Origin: Prunus persica
Lineage: Eukaryota > Streptophyta > Magnoliopsida > Rosales > Rosaceae
Direction of reading: 5' to 3'
Assembly: GCF_000346465.2 (NCBI RefSeq)
Contig: NC_034011.1
Span: 13,329,339-13,393,338, forward strand
Length of the DNA stretch: 64,000 bases
Below, piece by piece: positions 35,191 through 45,985 of the stretch; position 1 is the first letter of the stretch; each line of letters begins with the position of its first letter. The translations under genes were made by a program, and so were the position numbers. The notes below the pieces were generated by a model. It searched no databases. It had not been told where the DNA came from and saw nothing but the letters and a program-made list of their open reading frames with translations.

Positions 35191-37417
35191 CAGATTTTTA
35201 TAAAAAATCTCATTTCAAAATATTTATGGTTTTGCTACTGAACTTGTTTTGCCCGTAACTTCTTCGTTTCAACTCCGAATCGAGCCCACTACGTGTCTAC
35301 GGACTCATCTCAGTACGACCTTCCCAAAAATACTAGTCACTGCCCCAAACTCTCTCCGAATAAGAAAATAACCAAAATACCCCTATCCCAAGGGTAAATT
35401 TGTAATTTCCCTTAAATAATTTAAATAATTTAAATAAGGGGTTTAATTTGGAGTCGGGGTGTTACAATGAATGCACATAATCCTCCACAGCTTTACCTCC
35501 TTTGTAATGTATGGCAGCAATGCCATGAGCACAAGGAATGCCTGACAAGTCCCACTTTCTGCAAGAACAAGTGTGATTATCCAAATCTACCACATATTGG
35601 TCACCTCTTCATGCATCCACTTGATATTTAGGACCACCAGACCACTGCACAGTACAATTACATGCTTCTAACTTTTTCTGTTGCACATGGTCAAAAATGT
35701 TCTTGCATATTTGATGAGGCCAACTGCTCATCTTGTCCCTCCTCCACTGGATCTTTCTCATCAACAAGCACCTGGTCATCTCTAGCACTGTGATAATTGG
35801 CATGTCCCTTGCTGTCTTGATACTATTGTTGAAGCTTTCACACAAGTTATTCTGCAGCATATCACACTTAATATGTGTTTTGAAATGAGACTTACTCCAT
35901 TATGTTGGTGGCTTCTCAGCAAGCCACTCCCATGCATTGCTATCTAAGGTCTTCATTACCTCCATTTGATACTTAAAACAAGGTACATTGGTAGCTCTAG
36001 CACATGTCCATAACTGATCCCTCAATACTTTACCTTTATACGTTTTGTTGAAGTTATCCCAAAGGTGCTTCACACAGAATCTTGTCTCAGCATTAGGCAC
36101 AATGTCTTCAAATGCACCAGGCAGTCATTTTTGCTTGTCATATATAAAGGCCCATCCATGGGAATTAACAATGTCCACATCCTTGGCCAACAGATCAATG
36201 AACCATGTCCATGACTTCCTTGTTTCCATCTCAACCACAGCAGATGCTAGCACCCAAGTCTCGTTATTGGGATCGATCCCAATTGCTGTAAGCAACTGTC
36301 CACTATAAACCCCTTTTAAATGGCAGGCATCTAACCCAATAAAAGGCCTACAGTTCATCTTAAACCCTCTCTTTAATGGTTCTAAACAAATGTACAAACG
36401 CTTGAAAACAGTTTCACCATCAACAAACTCACACTGCATCTTTGTTGTGGAGCCAAGGTTTTTGTCTTCTAGCTCATGGCAACAATCCCAGAGCATGGCA
36501 TATTGCTCAGCAACTGATCCTTCAATCATTCGAAGCGCGTCTGCCTTTGGCTTGTAAGCTTTCATCCTAGATATACCTACTTTAAACTCAGAAGATGCTG
36601 CATTCATTATAGACTGTGGAGGCATGGTGGGATTTGACTGAATCCTAGGTAGGAACTTTTCTATCAACCATTTACTTGAGGCTTGTGTGTTTTCAAATAC
36701 TTTGACACATTTGTGATTGGGATTATAGTATTTCACCACCAAGCTTCGATCTGTAGGGTTTTTCCAAGCCACATAAATCTGCCATGGACAGCTCACTGCT
36801 TTACAAACTGCCTTCAGCTTATACTTTTCATTCCTGGTGAAAGTGACCTCTTTCTTACTCAACAAGCAATATTCATGAACAGCTTCTCTAAAAACCTCGC
36901 AGTCACTGAATATCATTCCAGTATCAAAAACAGGGTTTTGTTTGTCTGTTTCATGGTTGTAATGTTTGAATTTTTTCCCCCTTGCAACTGTTTCATCATC
37001 TTTATCTGAATGAACACTTCTTAACTCATCCTCCACTACTTGATCCCCCTCTTCCAATCTTGTGTCTTCAAGATCTGTATGGTGAAAATCCTTAGTCCGA
37101 GAAGGCTGCTCCTTATTTTGACCAGTCTGTGAAGGTTGGTCTTCATTTTGACCAGTCTGTGAAAAGTGGTCCCCACTTGGACCAGCTTGTGAAGGGTGGT
37201 CCCCACTTGGACCAGCATGTAAAGGTTGGTTCCCACTTGGACCTTCACCCTCATTAACAACACCACCTTCATTAACAACACCACCTTCATTAACAGCACC
37301 ACCTTCACCCTCATTTATCTCTTCATCTTCAAGAGGCTGAAAAGTATCTTCAACTGGGGCATGGTCTGCAATCCAATGTTGCAAAAATATGGTTTCCTCA
37401 GCTATCTCTTCAATGTT

Positions 37418-37434
37418 CCCCCCCCCCCCCCCCC
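37418..37434. repeat. Poly-C run of 17 in the transposase linker
   Basis: Encodes Gly codons on the minus strand and separates two frames (37402-37863 and 36125-37384). Length variation or assembly error here would change the frame. Confidence 0.9.
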
Positions 37435-38075
37435 ATACTCACTGTCAACAAAAGTAGATGCATCACTATCTTCCATTTCTGTTGCACTTTCCATTGCCAC
37501 ATCTTTACCCTTTGAAGACCTTATAGCCCTTGTAGCCCTTACCCTCTTTGGTGCCTCAGGTTCAGCCACTAATTTACCCTTTGAAGACCTTATAGCCCTT
37601 ACACTCTTTGGTGGCTCAGGTTCAGCCACTTCCTTATCCTTTGAAGACCTTGCAGCCTTTACCTTCTTTGCTGCCTCAGCCACTGTTTTACCCTTTGTAT
37701 TCTTTGGTGCCTCAAGTTCTGAAAAATCCCCAACATCCTCCACTGGTTCTTGCTCCACTATCTTCACTGTTTTACCCTTTGCATTCATTGGCTGCTCAAC
37801 ATTGCTCTTTGTCTTATAAGGAACAAGAGGAATAAAATCAGAACATCTTATATCCTCAATCACGATTGACCTTTGTTTTTGTACGAACCTTTCACCCTTT
37901 GCAGTTTAAAAAGGTATAAAGGTCATCAGCCAACTGTGTCCAAAATATATCTATCTCCCTTACTCCTGGCACACATTCACACATTTTCAGAACATCTTCA
38001 TCAAACATAAGCTTATTTACAGAAGCAGAGTTGGGAAGCTCACAGTGATATAACACTATACCATTATAGCCTAAC

Positions 38076-38694
38076 TATAAGATCCCACATCAACCAACGG
38101 AGAGGGGGTGATGTGCCTTATATGTGCACACCCGCATCCATCTAGCACGAGGCCTTTTGGGAGCTCACTGGCTTCGGAGTCGTAGGAACTCCGAAGTTAA
38201 GCGAGTTGGGGGCTAGAGCAATCCTAGGATGGGTGGCCCACTGGGAAATTGCTCGTGAGTTCCCAGAAATAAAACCGTGCGGACAGAGAGGGGGGCCCAA
38301 AGCGGACAATATCGTGCTACTGCAGAGCCGATACCGGGATGTGACAATTTGGTATCAGAGCCACTCTGCCGTGTGGTGTGAGTGTGCCGACGAGGACGTC
38401 GAGCCCTTAAGGGGGGTGGATTGTAAGATCCCACATCAACCAACGGAGAGGGGGTGATGTGACTTATATGTGCACACCCGCATCCATCTAGCACGAGGCC
38501 TTTTAGGAGCTCACTGGCTTCGGAGTCGTAGGAACTCCGAAGTTAAGCGAGTTGGGGGCTAGAGCAATCCCAGGATGGGTGACCCACTGGGAAGTTGCTC
38601 GTGAGCTCCCAGAAACAAAACCGTGAGGGCCAAAGAGGGAGGGCCCAAAGCGGACAATATCGTGCTACGGCGGAGCCGATCCCGGGATGTGACA
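38076..38694 (+). mobile_element. Cassandra TRIM retrotransposon 2
   Basis: LTRs 38076-38346 and 38422-38694 with a perfect TSD CTAAC (38071-38075, 38695-38699). PBS TGGTATCAGAGCC follows the left LTR (38350-38362). The 5S-like segments lie at 38171-38265 and 38517-38611; the right one has the 5S C-box form AGGATGGGTGACC. The first LTR base pair TG is TA here. Inserted in the PB1-like part of the MULE transposase gene. Confidence 0.95.
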
Positions 38695-39360
38695 CTAACT
38701 CCTTAACCATCAGACCAATTTCAAACATAGACATTTGGTCCTTATCGAAAAAATCAATGAAATCTAGAGTCCTATTTACATACAGGTTGTCACATAAAGA
38801 ACCCCCATGGTTCATTCGAATAGTAAATTTGTCATCTTCACCTACAAAGCCACATAGCAGTCAAACCTATCAATACACAATTGTTCAATATTTAACTGGT
38901 GACTAAACAAGGACATAAACAAATGCAGAGGTTTTGGATCACTAAGTACTGTCTCGAATCGAAAGCAGTTTGGTTTGAAAAAAAAAAAGTGCTTTTTTTT
39001 ATGCCTTTCCAATAACACAACGACAGAAATGGACCATGGACCACAAATATCACTATCAAGCACACTTCAAAGCAACTGAAAGGTTTAGACAAAATCAAAT
39101 CGCACGCATCTTAACCCTTTGCGAGGAAACTAAAAAGCAAGAAAAGTTAAAACTGCCTTCAACTTACAGTAACGAGGAGCACGACAACCACGAGGACGAA
39201 TACCCCATGGCATCTCGAATTACAGCAACCCAGCCTTCTTTGTACTTTCGATCGATGCAAAATGGGGATTAGGTTTCAATTTGTGCAATCGGTTTCAATT
39301 TTGGGGGGAAATCGATTTCGGTGAGGGGGGTTGTGGACGACGAGCTTTTGGAACATGATT

Positions 39361-39641
39361 CGGGGGTTTTTTATTTTTTATTTTAATTACATAATGCCAC
39401 GTCTTGTTTTGGGCACGAAACCCAGGGACGTTAGATGCCGAAAATGCCCTTAACATATTTCCTGAATTACAGAAGGCTAGACGCCACGTAAGCACATAAT
39501 AGATTTCCTGACAGACTCGCTAACGGAGGGGGCAATCTGTAGGTTTTCCGTGACATTGAGTATGTACCTATAAATGTCCCCAAAATCGGGTATGAACTCG
39601 TAAATGACTCTATAGGTTGGGGGGTTTACTGTAGTTTACCC
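39361..39641 (-). repeat. Right TIR of the MULE
   Basis: Inverted partner of 30250-30530. Confidence 0.9.
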
Positions 39642-39807
39642 TTTATTAAATATCAAAATAGGAAATAAAAAAATATTTATTTATTAAATATCAAAATTTC
39701 CATTTATAACCAAATATTTTAGTGCGTATTTTTGCTGACCGCGTAGGCCTCCTGTAGCCGCACTTGTCTTTGAAATTAAATTTGTGCCACACTTCTAATG
39801 CCAAACT

Positions 39808-39931
39808 TGCCCTTAGTGAGTATTCTGATGAAACATAAAACATGAGTATTTTGATGCCAAACTTGCACTAGTAAAGTCAACTCCTCCAACATCCATTTTC
39901 TTATCCCTTGACCAATAGCATACAATTGAAG
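39808..39931. repeat. Duplicated block next to TNL3 (copy 1)
   Basis: Nearly identical to 41354-41475 (CTTGCCCTTAGTGAGTATTC; CATCCATTTTCTTATCCCTT; TAGCATACAATTGAAGG). Same orientation, so a direct repeat of ~120 bp flanking the TNL3 remnant. Confidence 0.85.
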
Positions 39932-40235
39932 GCTTCTGAAACTCAAGAATGCATGATAGCTGCCACACTTGTAAAAGTTATCTCCGCAATTAGTGGAAGA
40001 AAAAGAGCTTATACATTGCAGTTTGTATTATATGAAAGGGGAGAAGAAAACAAAGATAAAAACAAAGAGAAATAATGGATGCATGATCATAGTGAATTAG
40101 CAATGTTTCATATTTAATAAAAAAAAATTAAAATTAAAAAAAAAACGATGGTTACAGAGAAAGTATTTGCCCGTCCAAACTTGACACTTTGACGTTGAGG
40201 CTGACACACATTGAGGTGTTTCCTGTTGAAATGTC
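39932..40235 (-). pseudogene. TNL spacer: TIR start scrap joined to a C-JID end scrap
   Basis: 39940-39975 is the start of a TIR exon (AACTCAAGAATGCATGATAG, TGCCACAC; minus FLSF region). 40150-40235 repeats C-JID end words (AAGTATTTGCCCGTCC; TGACACACATTGAGGTGTTT). The whole block recurs at 47880-48250, so this junction was itself duplicated. Confidence 0.65.
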
Positions 40236-40258
40236 ATTTATAAAAGGAGTGGAGCAGT

Positions 40259-40998
40259 CTAAGATTCTTCAGAATAGATGGAATGATTGTCTTGAGGATG
40301 AACATCTTGATCAAATAAGTAATGAAAAGTATCCGTCTCGGGCTTGTAATGTTCAAGATAAGATGGGTTCATCTGCCTCCTAGAGAATTGATGTTGATGA
40401 ATACGAGCCCGATGGTTACATAGAAAGTATTTGCCCGTCCAGAATTGATACTTAGACGCTGATGCTGATACATTTCCACCAGCAGCAATCTGGCTTGAAG
40501 AAGGTGTTTCCTGTTGGATTATTATATCTTCACTATTTGATGGGTCCTTCTCGTACACAAGCTGGATACAGAACTTCTTGGCCCAGAAACTAAATTCCTC
40601 ATTTATCGAAACATGAACTTGTTCTCCTTCCTCCAATTCATCATTTTCAAACCGCCAGTGGCTTAGCCATAGCACGTCTTGGTTCTTTTTTGGGAGACCT
40701 GCTGCAAATGGGCAATAGGTCCACTTAAGACCTTTGGTCTCATTACTGACTTTAAGAAAGTTTCTACTACTAAACCAAAATGGGCGGCGTGAATACATAA
40801 CACATATATTTAAGCCTCGGATCTTGAGATTGAAATGTGATGGTAGAATGATAGACAAAACAGATTTACCCATGCTCCTGTAGGTGAACCGATCTGGAAT
40901 CTTGTTTCCATGAACGAAAATACTAAATATGCCACATTCATACAGTCCCTGTTTAATGTAAATCATATATTCCAATGACAAGTTAATTATGCAAACAT

Positions 40999-41063
<65 letters not shown>

Positions 41064-41353
41064 ATATGCATAGACTATACACAGAGAGACAGAGACAGAG
41101 AGAGAACCTGGAGGGGCCCGTTCCTTGTTGTACATGTCAGGTAGTTGGTCATTTCAACCTCAGTACCTACGCCTGTGGATTCCAAATTAAACAGGCCCAT
41201 ATCCCTGATCATTTCTATGTCAACCCTTTTCAACGGTTTTATATCAAACAAGCTTTGAACTTCAACTAATTTCTTGCATTTCCATAGACTTGAATCCAAT
41301 GATTCAAACATGTTTGGTAGATTCGTTATTCTTTCCAGTGATGTACAATAACT
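40259..41353 (-). pseudogene. TNL3: C-JID exon (open) plus truncated LRR exon
   Basis: The C-JID exon 40948-40259 is fully open: GLYECGIFSIFVHGNKIPDR, LNLKIRGLNICVMYSRRPFW, NETKGLKWTYCPFAAG, KKNQDVLWLSHWRFENDELEEG and SASASKYQFWTGKYF, to DQDVHPQDNHSIYSEES-stop. The intron (40949-41107) holds a 60-base GA repeat. The LRR exon is only 41108-about 41353 (CTSLERITNLPNMFESLDSS; CTTRNGPLQ) and then breaks at the duplicated block. No TIR or NBS remains, so it is a 3' relic despite its clean tail. Confidence 0.85.
41001..41060. repeat. (AG)30 microsatellite in TNL3 intron
   Basis: Uninterrupted AG run between the LRR and C-JID exons, in the same site as in TNL1 and TNL2. Confidence 0.97.
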
Positions 41354-41475
41354 TGCCCTTAGTGAGTATTCTGATGAAACATAAAACATGAGTATTCTGA
41401 TGCCAAACTTGCACTTGTAAAGTCCACTCCAACATCCATTTTCTTATCCCTTGACCAATAGCATACAATTGAAGG
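41354..41475. repeat. Duplicated block next to TNL3 (copy 2)
   Basis: Direct repeat of 39808-39931. Confidence 0.85.
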
Positions 41476-41637
41476 ATTCAATGATATGACATCAGAGATG
41501 GAAGAAAATAATTCTACAAGTCTAGCGAGTTTAGATCTTTGCAAGATTCCTTTGAATACAAGAAATCAGTAATCATTTTCCGCAGAAGGAACATTGTTTC
41601 TTGTGCTTAAATATTGAGTGGAGACCGGTAATGGGCT

Positions 41638-42337
41638 CAAGGGCGGACCTAAGGTTACTCTAGCCTAGGGGAAGATTTATAAAGTATTGAACATGGTTTA
41701 AATTTTATAAGCTTTATTCATACTCTAATAAATATTAGCCCACTCTTAAAGCATATAGGAAATAATAAACATCAATTCAAACCTATATAAATTTGTTTTA
41801 AAAGCAGAATTCACGCTACCAACTTGAGCTATTCTAATCGTACTGATATTGGGCCACACCCCATAGAGAGCAATCATCAAAAATTTCTTCTAGCCACCCA
41901 AAATGCCATATTTGAACCTTGAGAGCCTAGGGGAAATAGCTCTCCTCCTCTAAAAAATTGTACCAACCTATCTTCAATGGGTTCTTTAATCTCGGTAAGT
42001 TTTTCTCTTTTTTTATATATTTTAATTATTGTTGTTAATTTTTTATGATTTAGGGTTTGGGTGAAAACTTTTGGAGGCTGTTGAGATATATTTTATTTTT
42101 GCAACTTGAATTATTAATTAGCATATATGATTTTTGAAGTTGGACAATGTGTTTGAATTGGTGTTTATTTATATTTTGTACTTCTTTATGTTATATTTGC
42201 TTGTAATGTGGCCATGTTTGATTTATAAAATTTTATTTACATTTTTGTTTCAAGAGAAAAAAATGGCTTATAATATATCTCCTCTATATAAAAAAATATT
42301 TAGCTTACCCCCATAAAAATTCCTAGGTCCGCCATTG
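41638..42337. mobile_element. hAT-like non-autonomous element
   Basis: 700 bp with ends CAAGGGCGGACCTAAGG and, inverted, CAATGGCGGACCTAGG. The 8-bp flanks AATGGGCT (41630-41637) and ATTGGGCT (42338-42345) match at 7 of 8. hAT elements start CA and duplicate 8 bp. No transposase frame. Confidence 0.7.
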
Positions 42338-42376
42338 ATTGGGCTGGTATGAAAAATCAAGATGAGCAGGATTCTC

Positions 42377-43674
42377 TGTTAATGTATGCATTTTGGATTT
42401 TTCTTTTGGCTTCCCTTGACAACTTTGTAATAGGATTTCTATTGTTATTTATCAAGCTCAAGTTTAGATTGAGAATAGGTGTCCTTAACTACAACTATCC
42501 TATGGAGGTTCAAGCAAATTGACAAAGGTAAATTGTGCATTGCATAACATTGCATTAAACTGTTTTCATAAAATGATGACTAGTCATCTGTTTCTCGTAT
42601 GACTAGTTATCCCTGCTCTGAAGGATTTCCAACTGGATAAACAACTTTTTTTGTCCTATTCTCTTTTATCTCTCTGCTGCCATGTGTCATTCTGACCTAA
42701 GGGAATTTTTGTCTGTAAAGGCTAAGGGATTCCTCTTTGGGAATCCATCTCTCTTGTGTGGATTTTTAGGAAAGGTTGGCTTGCCATCTTTCTGTTCTTC
42801 TTCCTCAAGAGAGAACAATATTTCATCTATGAGTTTTTCCAAATTGATTTCTTTTTTAAAAAATTGCATTTGAAATATGAATCTGCATCTAGCTTCATAA
42901 AACATTCTCTCATTTATATCTAGGTCAGATTCACGACTGATTTCTTCAAGAGTATGGTTTCTTGAAGAAATTGGTCATTCTCCTTTGAATCCAAATTTTG
43001 GTTTCTGTTTGAGTTAGAGCTTGCAAGCTGGTGCCATGGGATGAATGAGTTGGAGAAGGAGCTGCCATTACCATGAAGAACTGAGCTTTAAGCTTTGCTA
43101 AGTTGGAGAAGAAGATTGCACAAAGGAGGTATAGCTCATCTTCCTAAATAGATCTAGGTTTTTTCTTGAGCTTGCTTGTGTTCCTTTATAAGAATCTTTT
43201 TCCACTTAGTGGATTGCCTAGTCGGTTGATGACCCCCAGTTTTTCCCAATGGTGGGTTTCTGGGTGAACAATTTCTGATTGCATCCTTGTAATTTTTCTG
43301 GGTTTGTGTTCTTGGTGGTTGACTAGTCATCGTATGAATTGTGGTTGACTAGTCATCATTATCTGCTGTTTGGTGTTTGCTTGATTATGTTGTCTTCACA
43401 CACTTTCACCATAGTTGTTACTAGCACAGGAGATGCCTAGATTGACAGGTCCTTCTGAGTGCCTAGGTTGTCACTAGTAATTCTCTAGGCCTGCAGGTAC
43501 ATCATGGTATGCTCTGTGTATGTTATTGTTTGGTATAATTCATATCTGATAGTTGACTAGTCATAAGAGTATTTGGTCAAAGTCTAGAGTGTGTGAAGTT
43601 TGTTGCATTCTTGGCTGAATATCTTTTAAGTTTACCCCTCGTCACCTAAGTACCGATTTCATTCTCTTGGATCA
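42377..43674 (+). mobile_element. Putative solo LTR with W-box-like palindromes
   Basis: Starts TGTTAATG and ends TTGGATCA, flanked by TTCTC (42372-42376) and TTCTA (43675-43679). It separates two parts of a C-JID tail: 42353-42376 matches the C-JID 3' end and 43676 onward continues it. It contains ATGACTAGTCAT (42576-42587) and TTGACTAGTCAT three times (43319, 43345, 43553). No protein domains; orientation is arbitrary. Confidence 0.5.
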
Positions 43675-44289
43675 TTCTAAGTGAAATTGATGGTTGTGAT
43701 AGAATGAGGTATTTGAGAGCAAATATTTTCCCTTCCACAGTGGATACTTTGACGCCGACACCAACACATCACCGACATCATTCTGGGATGTCCAAGGAGA
43801 AGGAGGTGTTTCCTCATACACAAGCTGAATGCCAAACTCCTGTGTCCAGAAACAATCAGATTCATCTTTAATAGAAACATGCACTTCTTCCCCAACCTCC
43901 AATTTATTGTATCCAAAGTGCCAATTGCTATACAATATGTCCATTTTTTTTTTTTCCAGAAGACCTACTGTGATGGTGTAATAGCTCCACATAAGATCCT
44001 TGGTCTCATTTGTAACACCCCGACTCCAAATTTAATTTCTATTTTAATTTATTTAAGGTGAAATTACGAATTTACCCTTGGGGTAGGGGTAAATTGGTCA
44101 TTTTCTTATCCGGAAGGATTTTAGGACCACGATTGGTATTGTTAGGTAGTTTGTACTGAGACGAATTCGTAGACATGCGGTAGGCTTGAATCGGAGTTCG
44201 AACGAAGATTTGGCGATCAAAAATAATTCAGGGGCAAACTTGTAATTATTTCAAAAAGAGTTAAGAGCAAAAATCAGATTTTTCACCTC

Positions 44290-45085
44290 AGCTCTCTCTC
44301 TCCTCGCTCGATCAATTTTCTCTCTCTCTCCTTAGTCTCTCTCTCTCTCCCCGACACCGACTCTCTCTCTCTCTCTTCGATTCTTCCAGCACCGGCCACG
44401 GCTGGGCGTGCCACAGATCCCGATCAACTCTCCTCGACGTCCTAGTCAAGACTCGCCAGCTTTTCCGGTCGGAAACCACGAATCCCGGCCACAATCTCGA
44501 CTGGTTTGAACCGGAGATTTCCCGTAGTCGCGCCGTCGAACCAGTTCAAACCGGAGAATAAGGTGAGGTTTCTCATCCATTTTCTGGGCTCTAGCTGTTT
44601 TTTGGGATAGGTTTGGATCGATTTGATGTGTAGAAACTGATTTTGTAAACTTAGGTTTTGGTCGGATTTCAAAGTTAAATTCCGGCCAGTTGCCGTCCAA
44701 ATTAGACCTCCCCGTAGTTGAATGAAGTGATCCTGACCTTGAGTAGAAGTTAGGATAGGAAGGGTGAGCTTGGGTGTGGAGTTTTTCAGTCACCGGAATT
44801 TACTCTACACACCCACGCGCTGCTGGCGCCTGTGGCGGCGCATGGGCGAGGCTGGTGAAGTTGCAATTTGACCCGATGAGATCCTTAGGTTGTCACGAGT
44901 GCATAGGATTTAGCGGATCTCAATTCGGACGTCGTTTGACTATCGAATGGATTTTCGCATATTGTGCATTATCCGGGTTCGATAGGTTCTGACCGTTAGA
45001 TCTTTTTCCAATTAAAATATGTTGTTCTAGGTATTCCTAGGACCGTGTAGGACTTCACAGATCATGAATCGGAGCCCCGGATGTT
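44290..45085 (+). promoter_or_regulatory. Leader module in LTR copy 1
   Basis: CT-rich tract, GTGAGG donor-like site, GGTTTTGGTCGGA, CACGAGTGCATAGGATTT, CATATTGTGCATTATCCGGG, CTAGGTATTCCTAGGA and ATCGGAGCCCCGGAT. Homologous to 34380-35190 (inverted), 58505-59320, 62330-62830 (inverted) and the CACTA tnpA leader. Confidence 0.55.
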
Positions 45086-45660
45086 CCGATTCAACAATGC
45101 AAAGTTTGTGGGTTAGCGATAACTGTACAATCGTGAGCGATTCCTAAACCCGTAATCGGACATTAGGATACCTCCTTTAACGTACACGTACTGGGAATTT
45201 GGGGATTTAAGTATTTAAATTGTGATTTCCGCTTCGAAGTAATTTTATATTAATTAAGGGTTCGTATCTCAAAATAGGTGCTCCGACTGCACGTACTCAG
45301 CAGGCAGGACTCTCTCGTGGTCAGGCAGCGTGGGAATATTTGTGAGTGGACTTTGTTTTCAATCATATGCATGGTTTTATTGATGAAAGATTTATGCATA
45401 ATGTTTTTAATGGTTTATTGAATATATTATATTCATGGGTTGAATTTGATGTTTGTATAGCGCTTTGGCAATATATTTTGGGTTTGACATATTTAGGTAT
45501 CGAGAGTATATTTTATATGGATTTTGGGAAAGTTATATATATATTCTCTATAGGCGAGATACTTGGGTTGTGGAGGTGAGTTCTGGAAGAACTTGAATAT
45601 GAGGGGTTATTGAGAGAAGTTGTATGATTACACTATGTAAGTATCTTCCCCAGTTATTAG

Positions 45661-45985
45661 ACTTCCCACACATGGCGTTGGATGTTCCGACGTATGGGAA
45701 GAATAGGTTATCAGTCTCACACGCGGCGTTGGATGTTCCAGCGTGTGAGACACTTTCCATATGCGGCGTTGGATGTTCCGGCGTATGGAAAGACTCTGCA
45801 TATTGTTTGGGGTCATCACCCATGGCGTTGGATGTTCCAGTGTGTGATGATCCAGTCTGCGTACGTAGCACTTAGTTTTGGAGCTACACATGGCGTTGGA
45901 TGTTCCGGTGTGTGAGCTATGGAGTTTCGTCCCCCGGTTGGACCGTTCATCCCTAAACGCAGGATAACACCTGGAAATCCTGCGG
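45661..45985 (+). repeat. Hairpin array in LTR copy 1
   Basis: Five hairpins share the loop GGCGTTGGATGTTCC with different stems: 45662/45695 (CTTCCCA/TGGGAAG), 45714/45741 (GTCTCACACGC/GCGTGTGAGAC, perfect 11 bp), 45753/45781 (CTTTCCATATGC/GCGTATGGAAAG, one G-T pair), 45813/about 45844 (TCATCAC/GTGATGA) and 45882/about 45908 (AGCT-ACACA/TGTGTGAGCT). A sixth hairpin, 45958-45965/45977-45984 (CGCAGGAT/ATCCTGCG), has another loop. Confidence 0.88.

Larger units (their letters stand above)
31883..35466 (-). mobile_element. Long LTR element of the TGTAACACC family (solo-LTR-like), copy 2
   Basis: On the minus strand it starts TGTAACACCCCGACTCC (35466) and ends near CCTTTCA (31883), matching both ends of the copy at 44011-46730. 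No gag-pol is present; about 3.0 kb after removing Cassandra 1. It lies in the MULE transposase gene between the SWIM finger and the C-terminal knuckle. The TSD is not clean. It contains the shared leader module (34380-35190) and the hairpin array (32430-33990). Confidence 0.8.
31265..38835 (-). pseudogene. MURA-like transposase of the MULE
   Basis: Minus-strand parts in order: PB1-like N-terminus (FTIRMNHGGSLCDNLYVNR; DFFDKDQMSMFEIGLMVKEL; 38835-38695), continuing after Cassandra 2 as GYNGIVLYHCELPNSASVNK (38070-); a repetitive acidic/basic linker (37863-37030); the DNA-binding and MULE core (NPVFDTGMIFSDCEVFREA, FIGLDACHLKGVYSGQLLTA, with the first catalytic Asp; second Asp in FIYDKQK, followed by TGA at 36122-36124 where Gly is expected; CESFNNSIK near 35850 for the acidic third residue); and SWIM finger HTCSCRKWDLSGIPCAHG (about 35510-35570). 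After the LTR insertion the C-terminus runs RYMALYNNLIMLINGSQLWE, a knuckle CSICGSTGHNKTTH (31660) and a basic Ala-rich last exon (31430-31265). It cuts MULE TIRs when intact. Confidence 0.85.
30250..39641 (-). mobile_element. Autonomous-type Mutator-like element (MULE) with two genes, multiply invaded
   Basis: TIRs of about 280 bp (30250-30530 and 39361-39641) start GGG(C/T)AAACTACAGTAAACCC. Flanking 9-mers TTTATTTAA (30241-30249) and TTTATTAAA (39642-39650) differ at one base. It contains a MURA-type transposase on the minus strand and a GRF zinc-finger gene on the plus strand. Later insertions: a 3.6-kb LTR element (31883-35466), which itself holds Cassandra 1, and Cassandra 2 (38076-38694). 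Without them it is about 5.2 kb. Confidence 0.9.

Noticed and set aside
34893..35258. 121-codon plus-strand frame
   Set aside because: It crosses the GA repeat of the LTR leader and has low-complexity REREREE; not conserved in other LTR copies as far as I can read.
38171..38611. 5S rRNA genes
   Set aside because: The 5S-like segments are short, diverged and lie inside Cassandra LTRs with TSD and PBS; not rDNA.
42134..42316. Hydrophobic 60-residue frame
   Set aside because: AT-rich DNA inside a hAT-like element; no start context or homology seen.
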